Below, one piece after another: positions 36,441 through 45,034 of a stretch of 64,000 bases of DNA. A program made the position numbers and the translations under genes. The stretch comes from Agrobacterium tumefaciens_K (lineage in GTDB: Bacteria; Pseudomonadota; Alphaproteobacteria; Rhizobiales; Rhizobiaceae): NCBI RefSeq assembly GCF_031801495.1, contig NZ_JAOEGC010000002.1, forward strand, positions 2,108,001-2,172,000, written 5' to 3'. Every line of letters starts with the position of its first letter. Within the stretch, counting starts at the first letter, position 1. The notes beneath the pieces were generated by a model. It was not told the DNA's origin. It ran no database searches and saw only the letters and a program-made list of their open reading frames with translations.

Positions 36441-36525
36441 TTCCTATGGCGCTTCGCGCCTATCTCTCATGCCTATGGCGCCCGGCGCCTGCATATTATG
36501 AAAGTGGCCGGAAACCGGCCACTTT
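36441..36525 (-). repeat. Three stacked hairpins between gguB and gguC
   Basis: The short gap holds two direct copies of CCTATGGCGC that form hairpins GGCGC-TTC-GCGCC and GGCGCC-C-GGCGCC, then a perfect 11-base stem AAAGTGGCCGG-AAA-CCGGCCACTTT (36501-36525). No T-run follows on the - strand. They may protect upstream mRNA or lower gguC expression. Confidence 0.65.
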
Positions 36526-36550
36526 ATCGTTTGCGATAATGAGCGGGCAA

Positions 36551-37747
36551 TCAGCCCTTGTTCTTGTTGTAGACGTCGAAGAACACGGCAGCGAGCAGAA
36601 CGAGGCCCTTGACCATCTGCTGGAAGTCGATGCCAAGGCCGACAATCGACATGCCGTTGTTCATCACGCCCATGATGAAGGCGCCGATAACCGCACCCGT
36701 GATCTTGCCAACACCGCCGGACGCGGAAGCGCCACCGATGAAGCAGGCCGCGATAACGTCAAGCTCGAAGCCGACACCGGCCTTCGGCGTTGCCGAGTTG
36801 AGGCGGGTCGCGATGATCATGCCGGCAAGACCGGCAAGCACGCCCATGTTGACAAAGGTCAGGAAGTTCAGCCGCTCGGTGTTGATGCCGGAGAGCTTCG
36901 TGGCCTTTTCATTGCCGCCCAGCGCATAGATGCGGCGACCGATGGTCGTGCGGCGCGTCACGAAGCTGTAGAGCACGATCAGCACGATCATCACGATCAG
37001 AACGTTCGGCAGGCCACGATAGGTCGACAGCTGATAGCCCAGGAACAGGATCGCTGCGGAAATCACGAGGTTCTGGGCGATGAAGAAGCCGAACGGCTCG
37101 ACATCGATACCGTGCTGCACGTTAACGGCGCGACGACGCCAGGCCAGATAGAACAGCACGATCGGCGCCAGAACGGTCAGGATCATCGAGGTGGTGTTAA
37201 GACCTTCGATACCGCCGATATCCGGCAGGAAGCCGGTGCTGATGACCTGGAAATCAGCCGGGAACGGACCGATGTTCTTGCCGCCGAGCACGAAAAGCGT
37301 CAGGCCGCGGAACACCAGCATGCCCGCCAGCGTCACGATGAACGACGGAATGCGGTGATAGGCAACCCAGTATCCCTGCGCAGCACCGATAATACCGCCG
37401 ATGACGAGACAAATCAGCGCCGCCAGCAACGGGTTCATGCCCCATTGTACGGTCAATATGGCCGCGATGGCGCCGACGAAGGCAACGATGGACCCCACGG
37501 AGAGGTCGATGTGTCCAGCGACGATGACGAGCAGCATGCCCAGCGCCATGATGACGATGAACGAGTTCTGCAGAACGAGGTTCGTGAGGTTGACCGGGCG
37601 GAACAGAATGCCGCCGGTATAGACCTGGAAGAAAACCATGATGGCGACGAGCGCGATCAGCATGCCGTATTCGCGGATGTTGGCGCGAATGTAGGACGAC
37701 ACGGAGATGATGTTGCTTTCTTCTTTTGCGGTGTTGGCCGAACTCAT
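36551..37747 (-). CDS. gguB: GguB, sugar ABC transporter permease
   Basis: The 398-residue protein is the membrane permease of the ChvE-dependent multiple-sugar importer. It has about ten membrane segments and the RbsC/XylH-family permease features VAGHIDLSVGSIVAFVGAIA and ALGGNEKATKLSGINTERL. It starts at MSSANTAKEES (37747), whose ATG overlaps the gguA stop, giving coupled translation. A longer frame to 37861 has no membrane character and is not used. Confidence 0.94.
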   Translation of the reverse strand: MSSANTAKEESNIISVSSYIRANIREYGMLIALVAIMVFFQVYTGGILFRPVNLTNLVLQNSFIVIMALGMLLVIVAGHIDLSVGSIVAFVGAIAAILTVQWGMNPLLAALICLVIGGIIGAAQGYWVAYHRIPSFIVTLAGMLVFRGLTLFVLGGKNIGPFPADFQVISTGFLPDIGGIEGLNTTSMILTVLAPIVLFYLAWRRRAVNVQHGIDVEPFGFFIAQNLVISAAILFLGYQLSTYRGLPNVLIVMIVLIVLYSFVTRRTTIGRRIYALGGNEKATKLSGINTERLNFLTFVNMGVLAGLAGMIIATRLNSATPKAGVGFELDVIAACFIGGASASGGVGKITGAVIGAFIMGVMNNGMSIVGLGIDFQQMVKGLVLLAAVFFDVYNKNKG

Positions 37748-39282
37748 GAGTTCTTCTCCCCTGAGCGCATGATAGCGCGCATGATGCTTTCCTGGCTCGC
37801 CTCTCCCTTCGGCAGTTCGGCAACGATGCGGCCTTCGTTCATGACGTAGATACGGTCGCAATTGCCAAGCAGTTCGGGCATTTCCGATGAGATCATCAGA
37901 ACGCCTTTGCCGTCGGCAGCGAGCTGGTTGATGATGGTGTAGATTTCATATTTGGCGCCGACGTCGATACCGCGCGTCGGTTCGTCGAGGATCAGAACCT
38001 CGGGATTGGAGAACAGCCACTTCGACAGCACGACCTTCTGCTGGTTGCCACCCGAAAGATTGACCGTTTCCTGGAAGATACCCGAAGACCGGATGCGCAG
38101 GCGCGTGCGGAAATCGCTCGCCACCTTCATCTCCCGGATGTCGTCGATGATCCCGGCACTGGAAACACCGGCCAGATTGGCGAGTGTCGTGTTGTGCAGG
38201 ATGTTGTCGTTCAGCACCAGGCCGAGATGCTTGCGGTCTTCCGTGACATAGGCCAGCCCGGCATCGATCGCCTTGCGAACCGTGCTGACATCGACGGACT
38301 TGCCGTCCATCAGCACCTCGCCGGTGATCTTGTGGCCATAGGACTTGCCGAAAACGCTCATCGCGAATTCCGTGCGTCCCGCACCCATCAGACCGGCGAT
38401 GCCGACAACCTCGCCCTTGCGGACGGTGATGTTGATGTCGTGCAGCATCTGGCGGTCGCGGTGATGCTGGTGATAGGCGTTCCAGTTCTTCACTTCGAAG
38501 ATGGTTTCGCCGATCGGCACGTCGCGCGGCGGATAGCGGTCTTCCAGATCGCGGCCCACCATGTTGCGGATGATGACGTCTTCGCTGATTTCTTCCTGAT
38601 GACAATCGAGCGTCTTAACGGTCATGCCGTCGCGCAGCACGGTGATCTGGTCGGCCACCTTGCGCACTTCGTTCAGCTTGTGTGTGATGATGATCGAGGT
38701 CATGCCCTGCTTGCGGAATTCCATCAGCAGATTCAGCAGCGCTTCGGAATCGGTCTCGTTGAGCGAAGCCGTCGGCTCATCGAGGATGAGAAGCTTCACG
38801 CTCTTCGACAGAGCCTTGGCGATTTCGACGAGCTGCTGCTTGCCCACACCGATATCGGTGATGAGTGTTTCGGGCGATTCCTTCAGCCCGACCTTCTTCA
38901 GAAGCTCGCGGGTGCGGTTGAATGTCGTCTGCCAGTTGATGACGCCGCTCGACGCGACTTCGTTGCCGAGAAAGATGTTCTCAGCAATCGACAGAAGCGG
39001 CACGAGCGCCAGTTCCTGGTGAATGATGATGATGCCGATATCTTCGCTATCGTTGATCGCGCGAAAATTCCGGACTGCGCCGTCGTAGTGAATTTCGCCT
39101 TCGTAGGTGCCAGCGGGATAAACACCGGAAAGAACCTTCATCAAGGTCGACTTTCCAGCGCCGTTTTCACCGACGAGTGCGTGGATCTCACCTTCCTTCA
39201 CTTTGAGGTTGACGTTTTCCAGCGCTTTCACGCCCGGAAAGGTCTTGGTGATGTTCCGCATTTCGAGAATGGTATTGGCCAT
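37744..39282 (-). CDS. gguA: GguA, sugar ABC transporter ATPase
   Basis: The 512-residue protein is the double-ATPase subunit of the ChvE-GguAB sugar importer. It has two nucleotide-binding domains. The first has the Walker A GENGAGKST, a degenerate-looking signature GVGKQQLVEIAKAL and Walker B LLILDEPTASL. The second shows GLMGAGRTE, LSGGNQQKVVLSKWL and LILDEPTRGIDVG. This asymmetric layout is normal for the RbsA/MglA family. The start MANTILEMRN at 39282 is used; the longer frame has no support. Confidence 0.95.
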   Translation of the reverse strand: MANTILEMRNITKTFPGVKALENVNLKVKEGEIHALVGENGAGKSTLMKVLSGVYPAGTYEGEIHYDGAVRNFRAINDSEDIGIIIIHQELALVPLLSIAENIFLGNEVASSGVINWQTTFNRTRELLKKVGLKESPETLITDIGVGKQQLVEIAKALSKSVKLLILDEPTASLNETDSEALLNLLMEFRKQGMTSIIITHKLNEVRKVADQITVLRDGMTVKTLDCHQEEISEDVIIRNMVGRDLEDRYPPRDVPIGETIFEVKNWNAYHQHHRDRQMLHDINITVRKGEVVGIAGLMGAGRTEFAMSVFGKSYGHKITGEVLMDGKSVDVSTVRKAIDAGLAYVTEDRKHLGLVLNDNILHNTTLANLAGVSSAGIIDDIREMKVASDFRTRLRIRSSGIFQETVNLSGGNQQKVVLSKWLFSNPEVLILDEPTRGIDVGAKYEIYTIINQLAADGKGVLMISSEMPELLGNCDRIYVMNEGRIVAELPKGEASQESIMRAIMRSGEKNS

Positions 39283-39369
39283 ATCGCAATCCAGCGTCCC
39301 GATTAATTCCGGGGTTTTTATTCTTATGGAGAGCGGGGAAAGCTGCAAGCCTTCCCCGCGAATGTTGGA

Positions 39370-40434
39370 TTATTTCAGCTGGTCTTCGGTGTAGTAACCA
39401 CCGTCAACGAGCACCTGCTTGTAGTTGTCCTTGGTCACGGCAACCGGCTTGAGCAGGAAGGACGGAACAACCTTGACGCCGTTTTCATAGGTCTTCGTGT
39501 CGTTGACTTCAGGCTCCTTGCCTTCCATCAGCGCGTTGACCATGTTGACGGTTACCTTCGCCAGTTCGCGGGTATCCTTGAAGATCGTGGAGTACTGTTC
39601 GCCAGCGATGATCGACTTGACGGACGGAACTTCTGCGTCCTGACCGGAAACGACCGGAAGCGGCTGATCCTTCGAGCCATAACCTACGCCCTTGAGCGAG
39701 GAGATGATACCGATGGAAAGACCGTCGTAAGGCGAAAGAACGGCATCGACCTTGGCGTCGGTGTAATAAGCAGACAGGAGGTTGTCCATGCGTGCCTGAG
39801 CCGTTGCCGGATCCCAACGCAGCGTGCCAACCTTATCCATGCCGGTCTGGCCGGACTTCACGACCAGCTTGCCGCTGTCGATGTAAGGCTGCAGGACGGA
39901 CATGGCGCCGTCATAGAAGAAGAATGCGTTGTTGTCGTCCGGAGAGCCGCCGAACAGTTCGATGTTGAACGGACCCTTGCCGTCCTTGAGGCCGAGCTTG
40001 TCGACGATCGAGGTTGCCTGCAGAACGCCAACCTGGAAGTTGTCGAAGGTTGCGTAATAGCTGACGTCGCCGCTGTTACGGATCAGACGGTCATAAGCGA
40101 TGACCTTGATGCCCTGCGAACCGGCCTGCTTGAGAACGTCCGAAAGCGTGGTGCCGTCGATCGAAGCGATAACAAGGACCTTAACGCCCTTGGTCACCAT
40201 GTTCTCGATCTGTGAAAGCTGATTCGGAATATCGTCGTCAGCGTATTGCAGGTCGGTCGTGTAACCGGCTTCCTGCAACTGCTTGACGATGTTGTTGCCG
40301 TCATCGATCCAGCGCGCGGAAGACTTGGTTGGCATTGCAATGCCGACGGAGCCCTTGTCCTGCGCGAAAGCCGGTGCAGCGAAAGATGCCGCACCGATGG
40401 CACAAGCCGCCAGCAGCGAAATAATGGATTTCAT
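39370..40434 (-). CDS. chvE: ChvE, periplasmic sugar-binding virulence protein
   Basis: ChvE binds galactose, arabinose, glucose and other monosaccharides in the periplasm; it delivers them to GguAB and, in tumour-inducing strains, to the VirA sensor. The 354-residue protein has a signal peptide with cleavage after AFA (residue 24). It has a type I periplasmic-binding fold with SVGIAMPTKSSARWIDDG, AYDRLIRNSGDVSYYATFDN and LSPYDGLSIGIISSLKGVGY (quoted in part). The gene has its own promoter region and is divergent from gbpR. The ORF extends upstream, but the start at 40434 gives the known protein length. Confidence 0.97.
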   Translation of the reverse strand: MKSIISLLAACAIGAASFAAPAFAQDKGSVGIAMPTKSSARWIDDGNNIVKQLQEAGYTTDLQYADDDIPNQLSQIENMVTKGVKVLVIASIDGTTLSDVLKQAGSQGIKVIAYDRLIRNSGDVSYYATFDNFQVGVLQATSIVDKLGLKDGKGPFNIELFGGSPDDNNAFFFYDGAMSVLQPYIDSGKLVVKSGQTGMDKVGTLRWDPATAQARMDNLLSAYYTDAKVDAVLSPYDGLSIGIISSLKGVGYGSKDQPLPVVSGQDAEVPSVKSIIAGEQYSTIFKDTRELAKVTVNMVNALMEGKEPEVNDTKTYENGVKVVPSFLLKPVAVTKDNYKQVLVDGGYYTEDQLK

Positions 40435-40633
40435 TAACTCTCTCCCTTGAACCCTTACAATGGCGGCCGCATGCTGCGGCGCACCACAAAATTCATGCCA
40501 TGAAGGGAGCAAGCCGCCTGGTGGCTTTTCCTCTTCGCAGATGCGAAATGGGTCCACCTGCCGCTCCTCCCCGGCATTCCCGCAAACTGTTCTGAATCCA
40601 TATAACTGTCAAATAGAATAAATCGGCTTGCCT

Positions 40634-40668
40634 ATATCAATTCTGATATATTAAATCGATATAATAAC
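40634..40668. promoter_or_regulatory. Candidate GbpR operator upstream of chvE/gbpR
   Basis: The divergent region has ATATCA-ATTC-TGATAT (40634-40649), a perfect dyad, and close by TATATTAAATCGATATA, another near-palindrome that extends to about 40660. These AT-rich dyads 25-60 bases before the gbpR start are the best candidates for LysR-type binding that controls both genes. Confidence 0.5.
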
Positions 40669-40691
40669 CGTGAGCGAGAAGTTATAAGCAG

Positions 40692-41738
40692 ATGAACAAC
40701 TATAAAGGGTATGAGCACGCGCAAAATACAGACGGTCTTTTTGTCTTCGAAGACAACCCTCTGTTGCGTGCCGGGTTGAAGATGAACCATCTGCGCATGC
40801 TCGTCATGATAGAGGAGCACGGTCAGGTCAGTGCAGCTGCAGCAGCCATGAACATGACGCAGCCGGCCGCCTCGCGGATGCTGTCGGAGATGGAGGCCAT
40901 CGCCAAAAACCCGCTCTGTCAACGCGCCTCGCGCGGCGTCGTCCTGACGAAATTCGGCGAGGCGCTCGCCAAGCGGGCCCGCACGATCCTGCTGGAACTG
41001 CGAGAGGCAAGCCGCGAACTCAATCAGATGAAATCGGGCAGTGGCGGCTCCGTCTATATCGGGGCGGTGACGGCACCGGCAATCAGTCTTGTGGTACCTG
41101 CCATCCGCCGTGCAATGGACACATATCCGGGCATCGAGATCAACGTGCAGGTGGAAAGCAGCAACATTCTGGCGCGGGAATTGCTGGCCGCCAGACATGA
41201 TTTCGTCATCGGCCGCATACCGGACGACCTGGATCCCGGCCTGTTTAGCACCCACGAGATCTGCATCGAACGCGCCTGTCTGGTCGTGCGCGAAGGCCAT
41301 CCGCTGCTCACCGGCAAGCCCGTCGCCCTCAAGGATCTTTCGGTTTACGACTGGGTCTTCCAGCCGCCGGGCGCGCTTTTGCGCAGAACGATGGAGGACG
41401 TGTTCCTGGCCCATGGCGTCGCCATGCCGCGCAACATCATCAACACACCTTCGATGGTCCTGACGCTCGCCCTCGTCTGCAACACCAACGCAGTCGCACC
41501 GATAGCTTTGGACATGGCTGAATTTGTTGCAGCGCAGCAGGCGGAAATCGGCCGGACACGCATTTTGCCCACCGAATTTGACCTGAACGTCAAACCTTAC
41601 AGCCTCATAACAACCAAGGGTCGTGTTTTACCACCAAGCGCTCGTCTGCTCTACGATCTCGTTCTGGAAGAAAGCCGCAAGCTGACCTCGGAAGCGCAAT
41701 TTCCGATGGCAAGCCCGGCACCATCTTTCGTTGCTTGA
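40692..41738 (+). CDS. gbpR: GbpR, LysR-type regulator of chvE
   Basis: GbpR (galactose-binding protein regulator) controls chvE expression in response to sugars. The 348-residue protein has an unusual 30-residue N-terminal extension before the helix-turn-helix (MIEEHGQVSAAAAAMNMTQPAASRML; quoted in part), and a LysR effector domain with VYIGAVTAPAISLVVPAIRR. The gene is divergent from chvE with 257 bases between starts. The start is the first ATG after the promoter; an internal start at MNHLRML is possible. Confidence 0.93.
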   Translation: MNNYKGYEHAQNTDGLFVFEDNPLLRAGLKMNHLRMLVMIEEHGQVSAAAAAMNMTQPAASRMLSEMEAIAKNPLCQRASRGVVLTKFGEALAKRARTILLELREASRELNQMKSGSGGSVYIGAVTAPAISLVVPAIRRAMDTYPGIEINVQVESSNILARELLAARHDFVIGRIPDDLDPGLFSTHEICIERACLVVREGHPLLTGKPVALKDLSVYDWVFQPPGALLRRTMEDVFLAHGVAMPRNIINTPSMVLTLALVCNTNAVAPIALDMAEFVAAQQAEIGRTRILPTEFDLNVKPYSLITTKGRVLPPSARLLYDLVLEESRKLTSEAQFPMASPAPSFVA

Positions 41739-41763
41739 ATGGCGACGAACAAGGAGTGAGGTA

Positions 41764-42219
41764 ATGCTGTTCGGTCAATCCGTTTTCCAGTCGGTCGTCG
41801 AAAGGCTGAAGCGGGAAGCAGACGAAGATGCGCAGGAGGAGGCAAATCAGCCGCCTGCCCATCGCGTCGGCGGAATGACCTCGGGTTTCGTCATCAACAC
41901 GGAAACGACGCCAAGGCAGCCCGGCAACAGCGGCATGGACGCCTATCTCGCGTTCCTGCCGGATCCACAACCACCCGCGCCGGAGCCTGAGCCCGAACCC
42001 ATGCCTGTCTATCTTGAGAAAACATCGCTCGAAGATGTGGCCGCGGAGCTGGATATCAGTGAAACCGACACCCGCGCGACGCTGACCGAAAAACGCCGCC
42101 GCTTCGCAAGGCTCAATCACCCTGACGGTTTAAAGCCGGAGTTTCGCGACAATGCGACCCTGCGCATGACCGCGGCCAATCTTCTGATCGATCAGGCGCT
42201 ACGGATGCTGCGGCGCTGA
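41764..42219 (+). CDS. J-domain (DnaJ-like) protein
   Basis: The 151-residue protein has a short N-terminal part, a proline-rich linker (DPQPPAPEPEPEPMPVYL) and a C-terminal J-domain from about residue 80. The J-domain holds the HPD tripeptide in RFARLNHPDGLKPEFRD, needed to stimulate Hsp70 ATPase. No zinc-finger or substrate domain is present. It follows gbpR in the same direction but has its own ribosome-binding site. Start MLFGQSVF at 41764 is preferred over 41731. Confidence 0.78.
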   Translation: MLFGQSVFQSVVERLKREADEDAQEEANQPPAHRVGGMTSGFVINTETTPRQPGNSGMDAYLAFLPDPQPPAPEPEPEPMPVYLEKTSLEDVAAELDISETDTRATLTEKRRRFARLNHPDGLKPEFRDNATLRMTAANLLIDQALRMLRR

Positions 42220-42243
42220 CGCTCAGTCGCCGGCATTGGCATA

Positions 42244-42498
42244 TCAGGCGTGCCCATCCTTATCGCTGGCATCCCTGTCGGCACCATCGGTTGCCGCAGC
42301 CTCATCGGCCGCCGCTCCCGGCTTGAAAACCAGAAGCAGTGCATAAGCGGCATAAATCGCGATACCGCCGACGACCGTACCCCAGAAAAATTCGCGATTG
42401 ACGAATTCGACAACCGCCCATGCGGCACAGAAACCGACGATCAGCAATCGAACCCACAGGGGACGATAAAGCGGATGGCTCGTGTCGATATTAAGCAT
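42244..42498 (-). CDS. Small two-helix membrane protein
   Basis: The 84-residue protein has a short N-terminal cytoplasmic part, two membrane helices (LWVRLLIVGFCAAWAVVEFV and WGTVVGGIAIYAAYALLLVF) and a charged C-terminus rich in Ala and Asp. Similar proteins beginning MLNIDTSHPLYRPLWVRL recur in Rhizobiales and are of unknown function. It converges on the J-domain gene. Confidence 0.75.
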   Translation of the reverse strand: MLNIDTSHPLYRPLWVRLLIVGFCAAWAVVEFVNREFFWGTVVGGIAIYAAYALLLVFKPGAAADEAAATDGADRDASDKDGHA

Positions 42499-42649
42499 GA
42501 CGTCTCCGTGGAGGCTGTATGCGCCGGAAACCGGCGCATGGAAACCGCTCTATGTCGCGTTACTCGTCAATCGCCAAGCCAAAATCGTCACAAATCTCTA
42601 AAATATCACGAAAGGATGATGAGAACCGCCTGCTCAAAAAAGCGGACCA

Positions 42650-43147
42650 TCACAGATCCCGCAGGCGGCCCAGCAGAGCAAGGAGTTTATCGCGCGCCTT
42701 CTCGCCACCGATCTTGTCGATCAGCTTCTCTTCACGATCGCGCCATTTCTCCGACAGGCTGTCGAGAAGCGCATTTCCCTTCTCCGTCATGTCGAGAAAA
42801 TGCACCCGCCTGTCCTCATCGGATCTGCGGCGAACGAGAAGGTCTTTTTCCTCCATGCTGTCGACGATCGCGACGAAGTTGGCCCGCTGTATGCCGAGCG
42901 CTTCCGCAACATCGCTCTGCTTCAGTCCCGGATTGCTGCCGATAATGACGAGAACGGAAAAATCCGCCGGCCTCAGCCCCTGTTCCGCCAGCACGTCGGA
43001 AAAGCTGTTTGCCACGGCAAGTTGCGAATGCCGCAGGTGGTAGCTGATCGCATTGGACAAAAGACCGTAGTCGATGTCCCCAGCTGCATCGTCAAAATCC
43101 ATCTTTTCAGATCTTTGTTGGTTATCCCGTGCCAATCGTAGCGCCAT
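42650..43147 (-). CDS. MarR-family regulator
   Basis: The 165-residue protein has the winged helix-turn-helix of MarR repressors: LAEQGLRPADFSVLVIIG, PGLKQSDVAEALGIQRANFV and a wing with RRRSDEDRRVHFLDMTEKG. MarR proteins bind AT-rich palindromes and respond to aromatic compounds or oxidants. Starts at 43147 (MALRLARD, with GGGGA upstream) or 43102 (MDFDDAAG) are possible; the longer frame to 43219 is not supported. No target gene is obvious next door, so control of itself or a distant gene is likely. Confidence 0.83.
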   Translation of the reverse strand: MALRLARDNQQRSEKMDFDDAAGDIDYGLLSNAISYHLRHSQLAVANSFSDVLAEQGLRPADFSVLVIIGSNPGLKQSDVAEALGIQRANFVAIVDSMEEKDLLVRRRSDEDRRVHFLDMTEKGNALLDSLSEKWRDREEKLIDKIGGEKARDKLLALLGRLRDL

Positions 43148-43681
43148 CTGATCCCCGCGTGATTCGTACCGTTTACCCGGGCGGCAGCATAAACGACAAA
43201 GGCCGAAAACTGTATTCAAAATAAATGTAGGTGATACTAATATTATATAATAATTTGGCAGTTACTGCGAAAATCCGCAAGTCGAACACGCCGAAAAAAC
43301 CCAAGATCGCCCGCCAGCAGCCAGAATGGCGATCATCGGGAAGTGAATCTGGATCAGGCAGGAAGAGGAATTTTTAGCAACTCATGGTACTTTAGGCATC
43401 CCACGCTCCCCGACACGTGAAACGGATGAACACACCGGCCAGATAGGAAAATTTCCACTACCTATAAGGGCGCATGGATTGGATCGGAGACATGCCCGAT
43501 CACCGGCAGGCGATGCGCCTATGATGAAAACGACACAGGAGCCGCCACACAACATATCGTCGGACGTATCACCTTCACCTTTACGGCGCACACCGTTTCG
43601 CAAAACTCTCGTATTTTGGCGTTGATGTGGGCGAGAAGCTGGGCTATGAACCAACCGTTGCGCGATTCATGCGCCAAGGCT
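43148..43681. other. Noncoding region upstream of marR and tRNA-Arg
   Basis: No gene is seen in these 534 bases. About 94 bases before the marR start lies the perfect palindrome TATTATATAATA (43241-43252), a candidate MarR site. The rest contains the promoter of the tRNA gene, which is not clearly visible. Short stray frames here lack ribosome-binding sites. Confidence 0.35.
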
Positions 43682-43758
43682 GCACCCGTAGCTCAGCTGG
43701 ATAGAGTGTTGGATTCCGATTCCAAAGGTCACAGGTTCGAATCCTGTCGGGTGCGCCA
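43682..43758 (+). tRNA. tRNA-Arg (anticodon CCG)
   Basis: The 77-base gene folds as a cloverleaf: acceptor arms GCACCCG and CGGGTGC, D-arm GCTC/GAGT, anticodon arm TTGGA-TTCCGAT-TCCAA with CCG at the anticodon position, and T-arm ACAGG-TTCGAAT-CCTGT. The discriminator base is G and CCA is encoded. It marks the left edge of a region that looks accessory. Confidence 0.95.
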
Positions 43759-43924
43759 TTTCCCTCCAAGAAATTTATCAATCTCAAAATTTTCAATGCA
43801 GCTTGCTATCCAGTCGTTGCAGATCGCCAACGTGAATTCGGAGGATATCGTGCGAGTGTTCTGCTAAAAATCGGCACCCGCAGGCAGACATGACCGCGCT
43901 GGGCGCTAAAAAACTACGGCTTCG

Positions 43925-44908
43925 TCATGCGATTGCGGAACGTCCGTGAGATGCAAAGCGATTTCGATATTCGCCAGCTGACAAACCGATCAGTCGATGA
44001 AATACGCGCCGGAAAGCAGCGGTATTTTCATACCCCACCGACCAGGCTACCTGGTCAATCGTTTCTCCCGTTGTCTCAAGCAAATCGCGCGCTCTATTGA
44101 TGCGAAGATGTTGTGTATATTCGGTCGGCTTCAAACCTGTCGCCACCTTAAAGCGGCGAAGAAAAGTGCGCTCCTCTAACCCGGCTATTTCTGCCATCTG
44201 CACGATAGTCGCTGCGCGCCCATTTCTCTTCTCCAACCAAACTTGAGCCTTGAGAATTTGGCTGTCGCCATGACTCAATCTGGGCAGGAACTTTCCATAA
44301 TGCCTTTGCTCACGTCCCAAGGGATCGAGTAGCATGAACTTCGAAGTCTCTATCATGACGCCGGGACCGAGAGTCCTCTCTACCAGGCGCAGACCGAGAT
44401 CCGTCCAGGCCATTAGGCCCCCGGCAGTGAGAATGTCCCCATCCTCAATAACGATGCGATCGACATCGAGCTGAACGTCCGGGAACGCATCCCGAAAAAT
44501 ATTCGCGAACTGCCAATGCGTGGTCGCCGGGCGCCCGTTGAGCAATCCTGCATAGGCCAGCAGAAATGCGCCATTGCAACTGGAAACCAGCGTTGTGCCT
44601 TTTTCATGGAGATCGCGAAGCCAAGCCACAAAGGGCGCGGCTTCATCAGGTCGAGCAGGTGGAGAAAGGCGCCCGGGTACGATCATGAACGTGGGCAGGT
44701 CACGATTTCCAGCGTCGTCTACCCTCACAAAAGCGTCTCCATGACGATGCCAGGTGCTTATGTACAAGTGAGGTCCGCCTTGATCAGACGAAAAGCTGGA
44801 AGCAACCGTCAAGAGATCAATCATTCCGTGGACAGTAGACATTTGGCAGCCCGGATAAACGAGCAAGCCGACCTCCGGTTCGGTTCGTGATAGTGGGGAC
44901 TTCGCCAT
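43925..44908 (-). CDS. GlxA-family AraC-type regulator
   Basis: The 327-residue protein has an N-terminal DJ-1/PfpI-like domain (EVGLLVYPGCQMSTVHGMID, VSSCNGAFLLAYAGLLNG with the conserved cysteine, TAGGLMAWTDLGLRLVE) and a C-terminal AraC DNA-binding domain with two helix-turn-helix units (IVQMAEIAGLEERTFLRRF and IDQVAWSVGYENTAAFRRVF). Such GlxA-type regulators usually activate a neighbouring catabolic or detoxifying gene. It is divergent from the aldo/keto reductase, 126 bases away, and probably controls it. Base use is less GC-rich than in the ureide region. Confidence 0.92.
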   Translation of the reverse strand: MAKSPLSRTEPEVGLLVYPGCQMSTVHGMIDLLTVASSFSSDQGGPHLYISTWHRHGDAFVRVDDAGNRDLPTFMIVPGRLSPPARPDEAAPFVAWLRDLHEKGTTLVSSCNGAFLLAYAGLLNGRPATTHWQFANIFRDAFPDVQLDVDRIVIEDGDILTAGGLMAWTDLGLRLVERTLGPGVMIETSKFMLLDPLGREQRHYGKFLPRLSHGDSQILKAQVWLEKRNGRAATIVQMAEIAGLEERTFLRRFKVATGLKPTEYTQHLRINRARDLLETTGETIDQVAWSVGYENTAAFRRVFHRLIGLSAGEYRNRFASHGRSAIA

Positions 44909-45034
44909 ACGGATACGTCACTTTGTCAGTTACGGTTCGAAAAATGTCAGATATGGAGATCCCGTTCGCCTCCTCAGCCTCTTAACATCCTACCACAGTT
45001 CTTCAACAAGACAGCGGGCCTAGGAGGCGGTGAG

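Noticed and set aside
36419..37849. 476-residue + strand frame opposite gguB
   Set aside because: Highly charged histidine and aspartate-rich composition typical of an antisense shadow; gguB is well supported.
38194..39306. 370-residue + strand frame opposite gguA
   Set aside because: Shadow of the conserved ABC ATPase gene.
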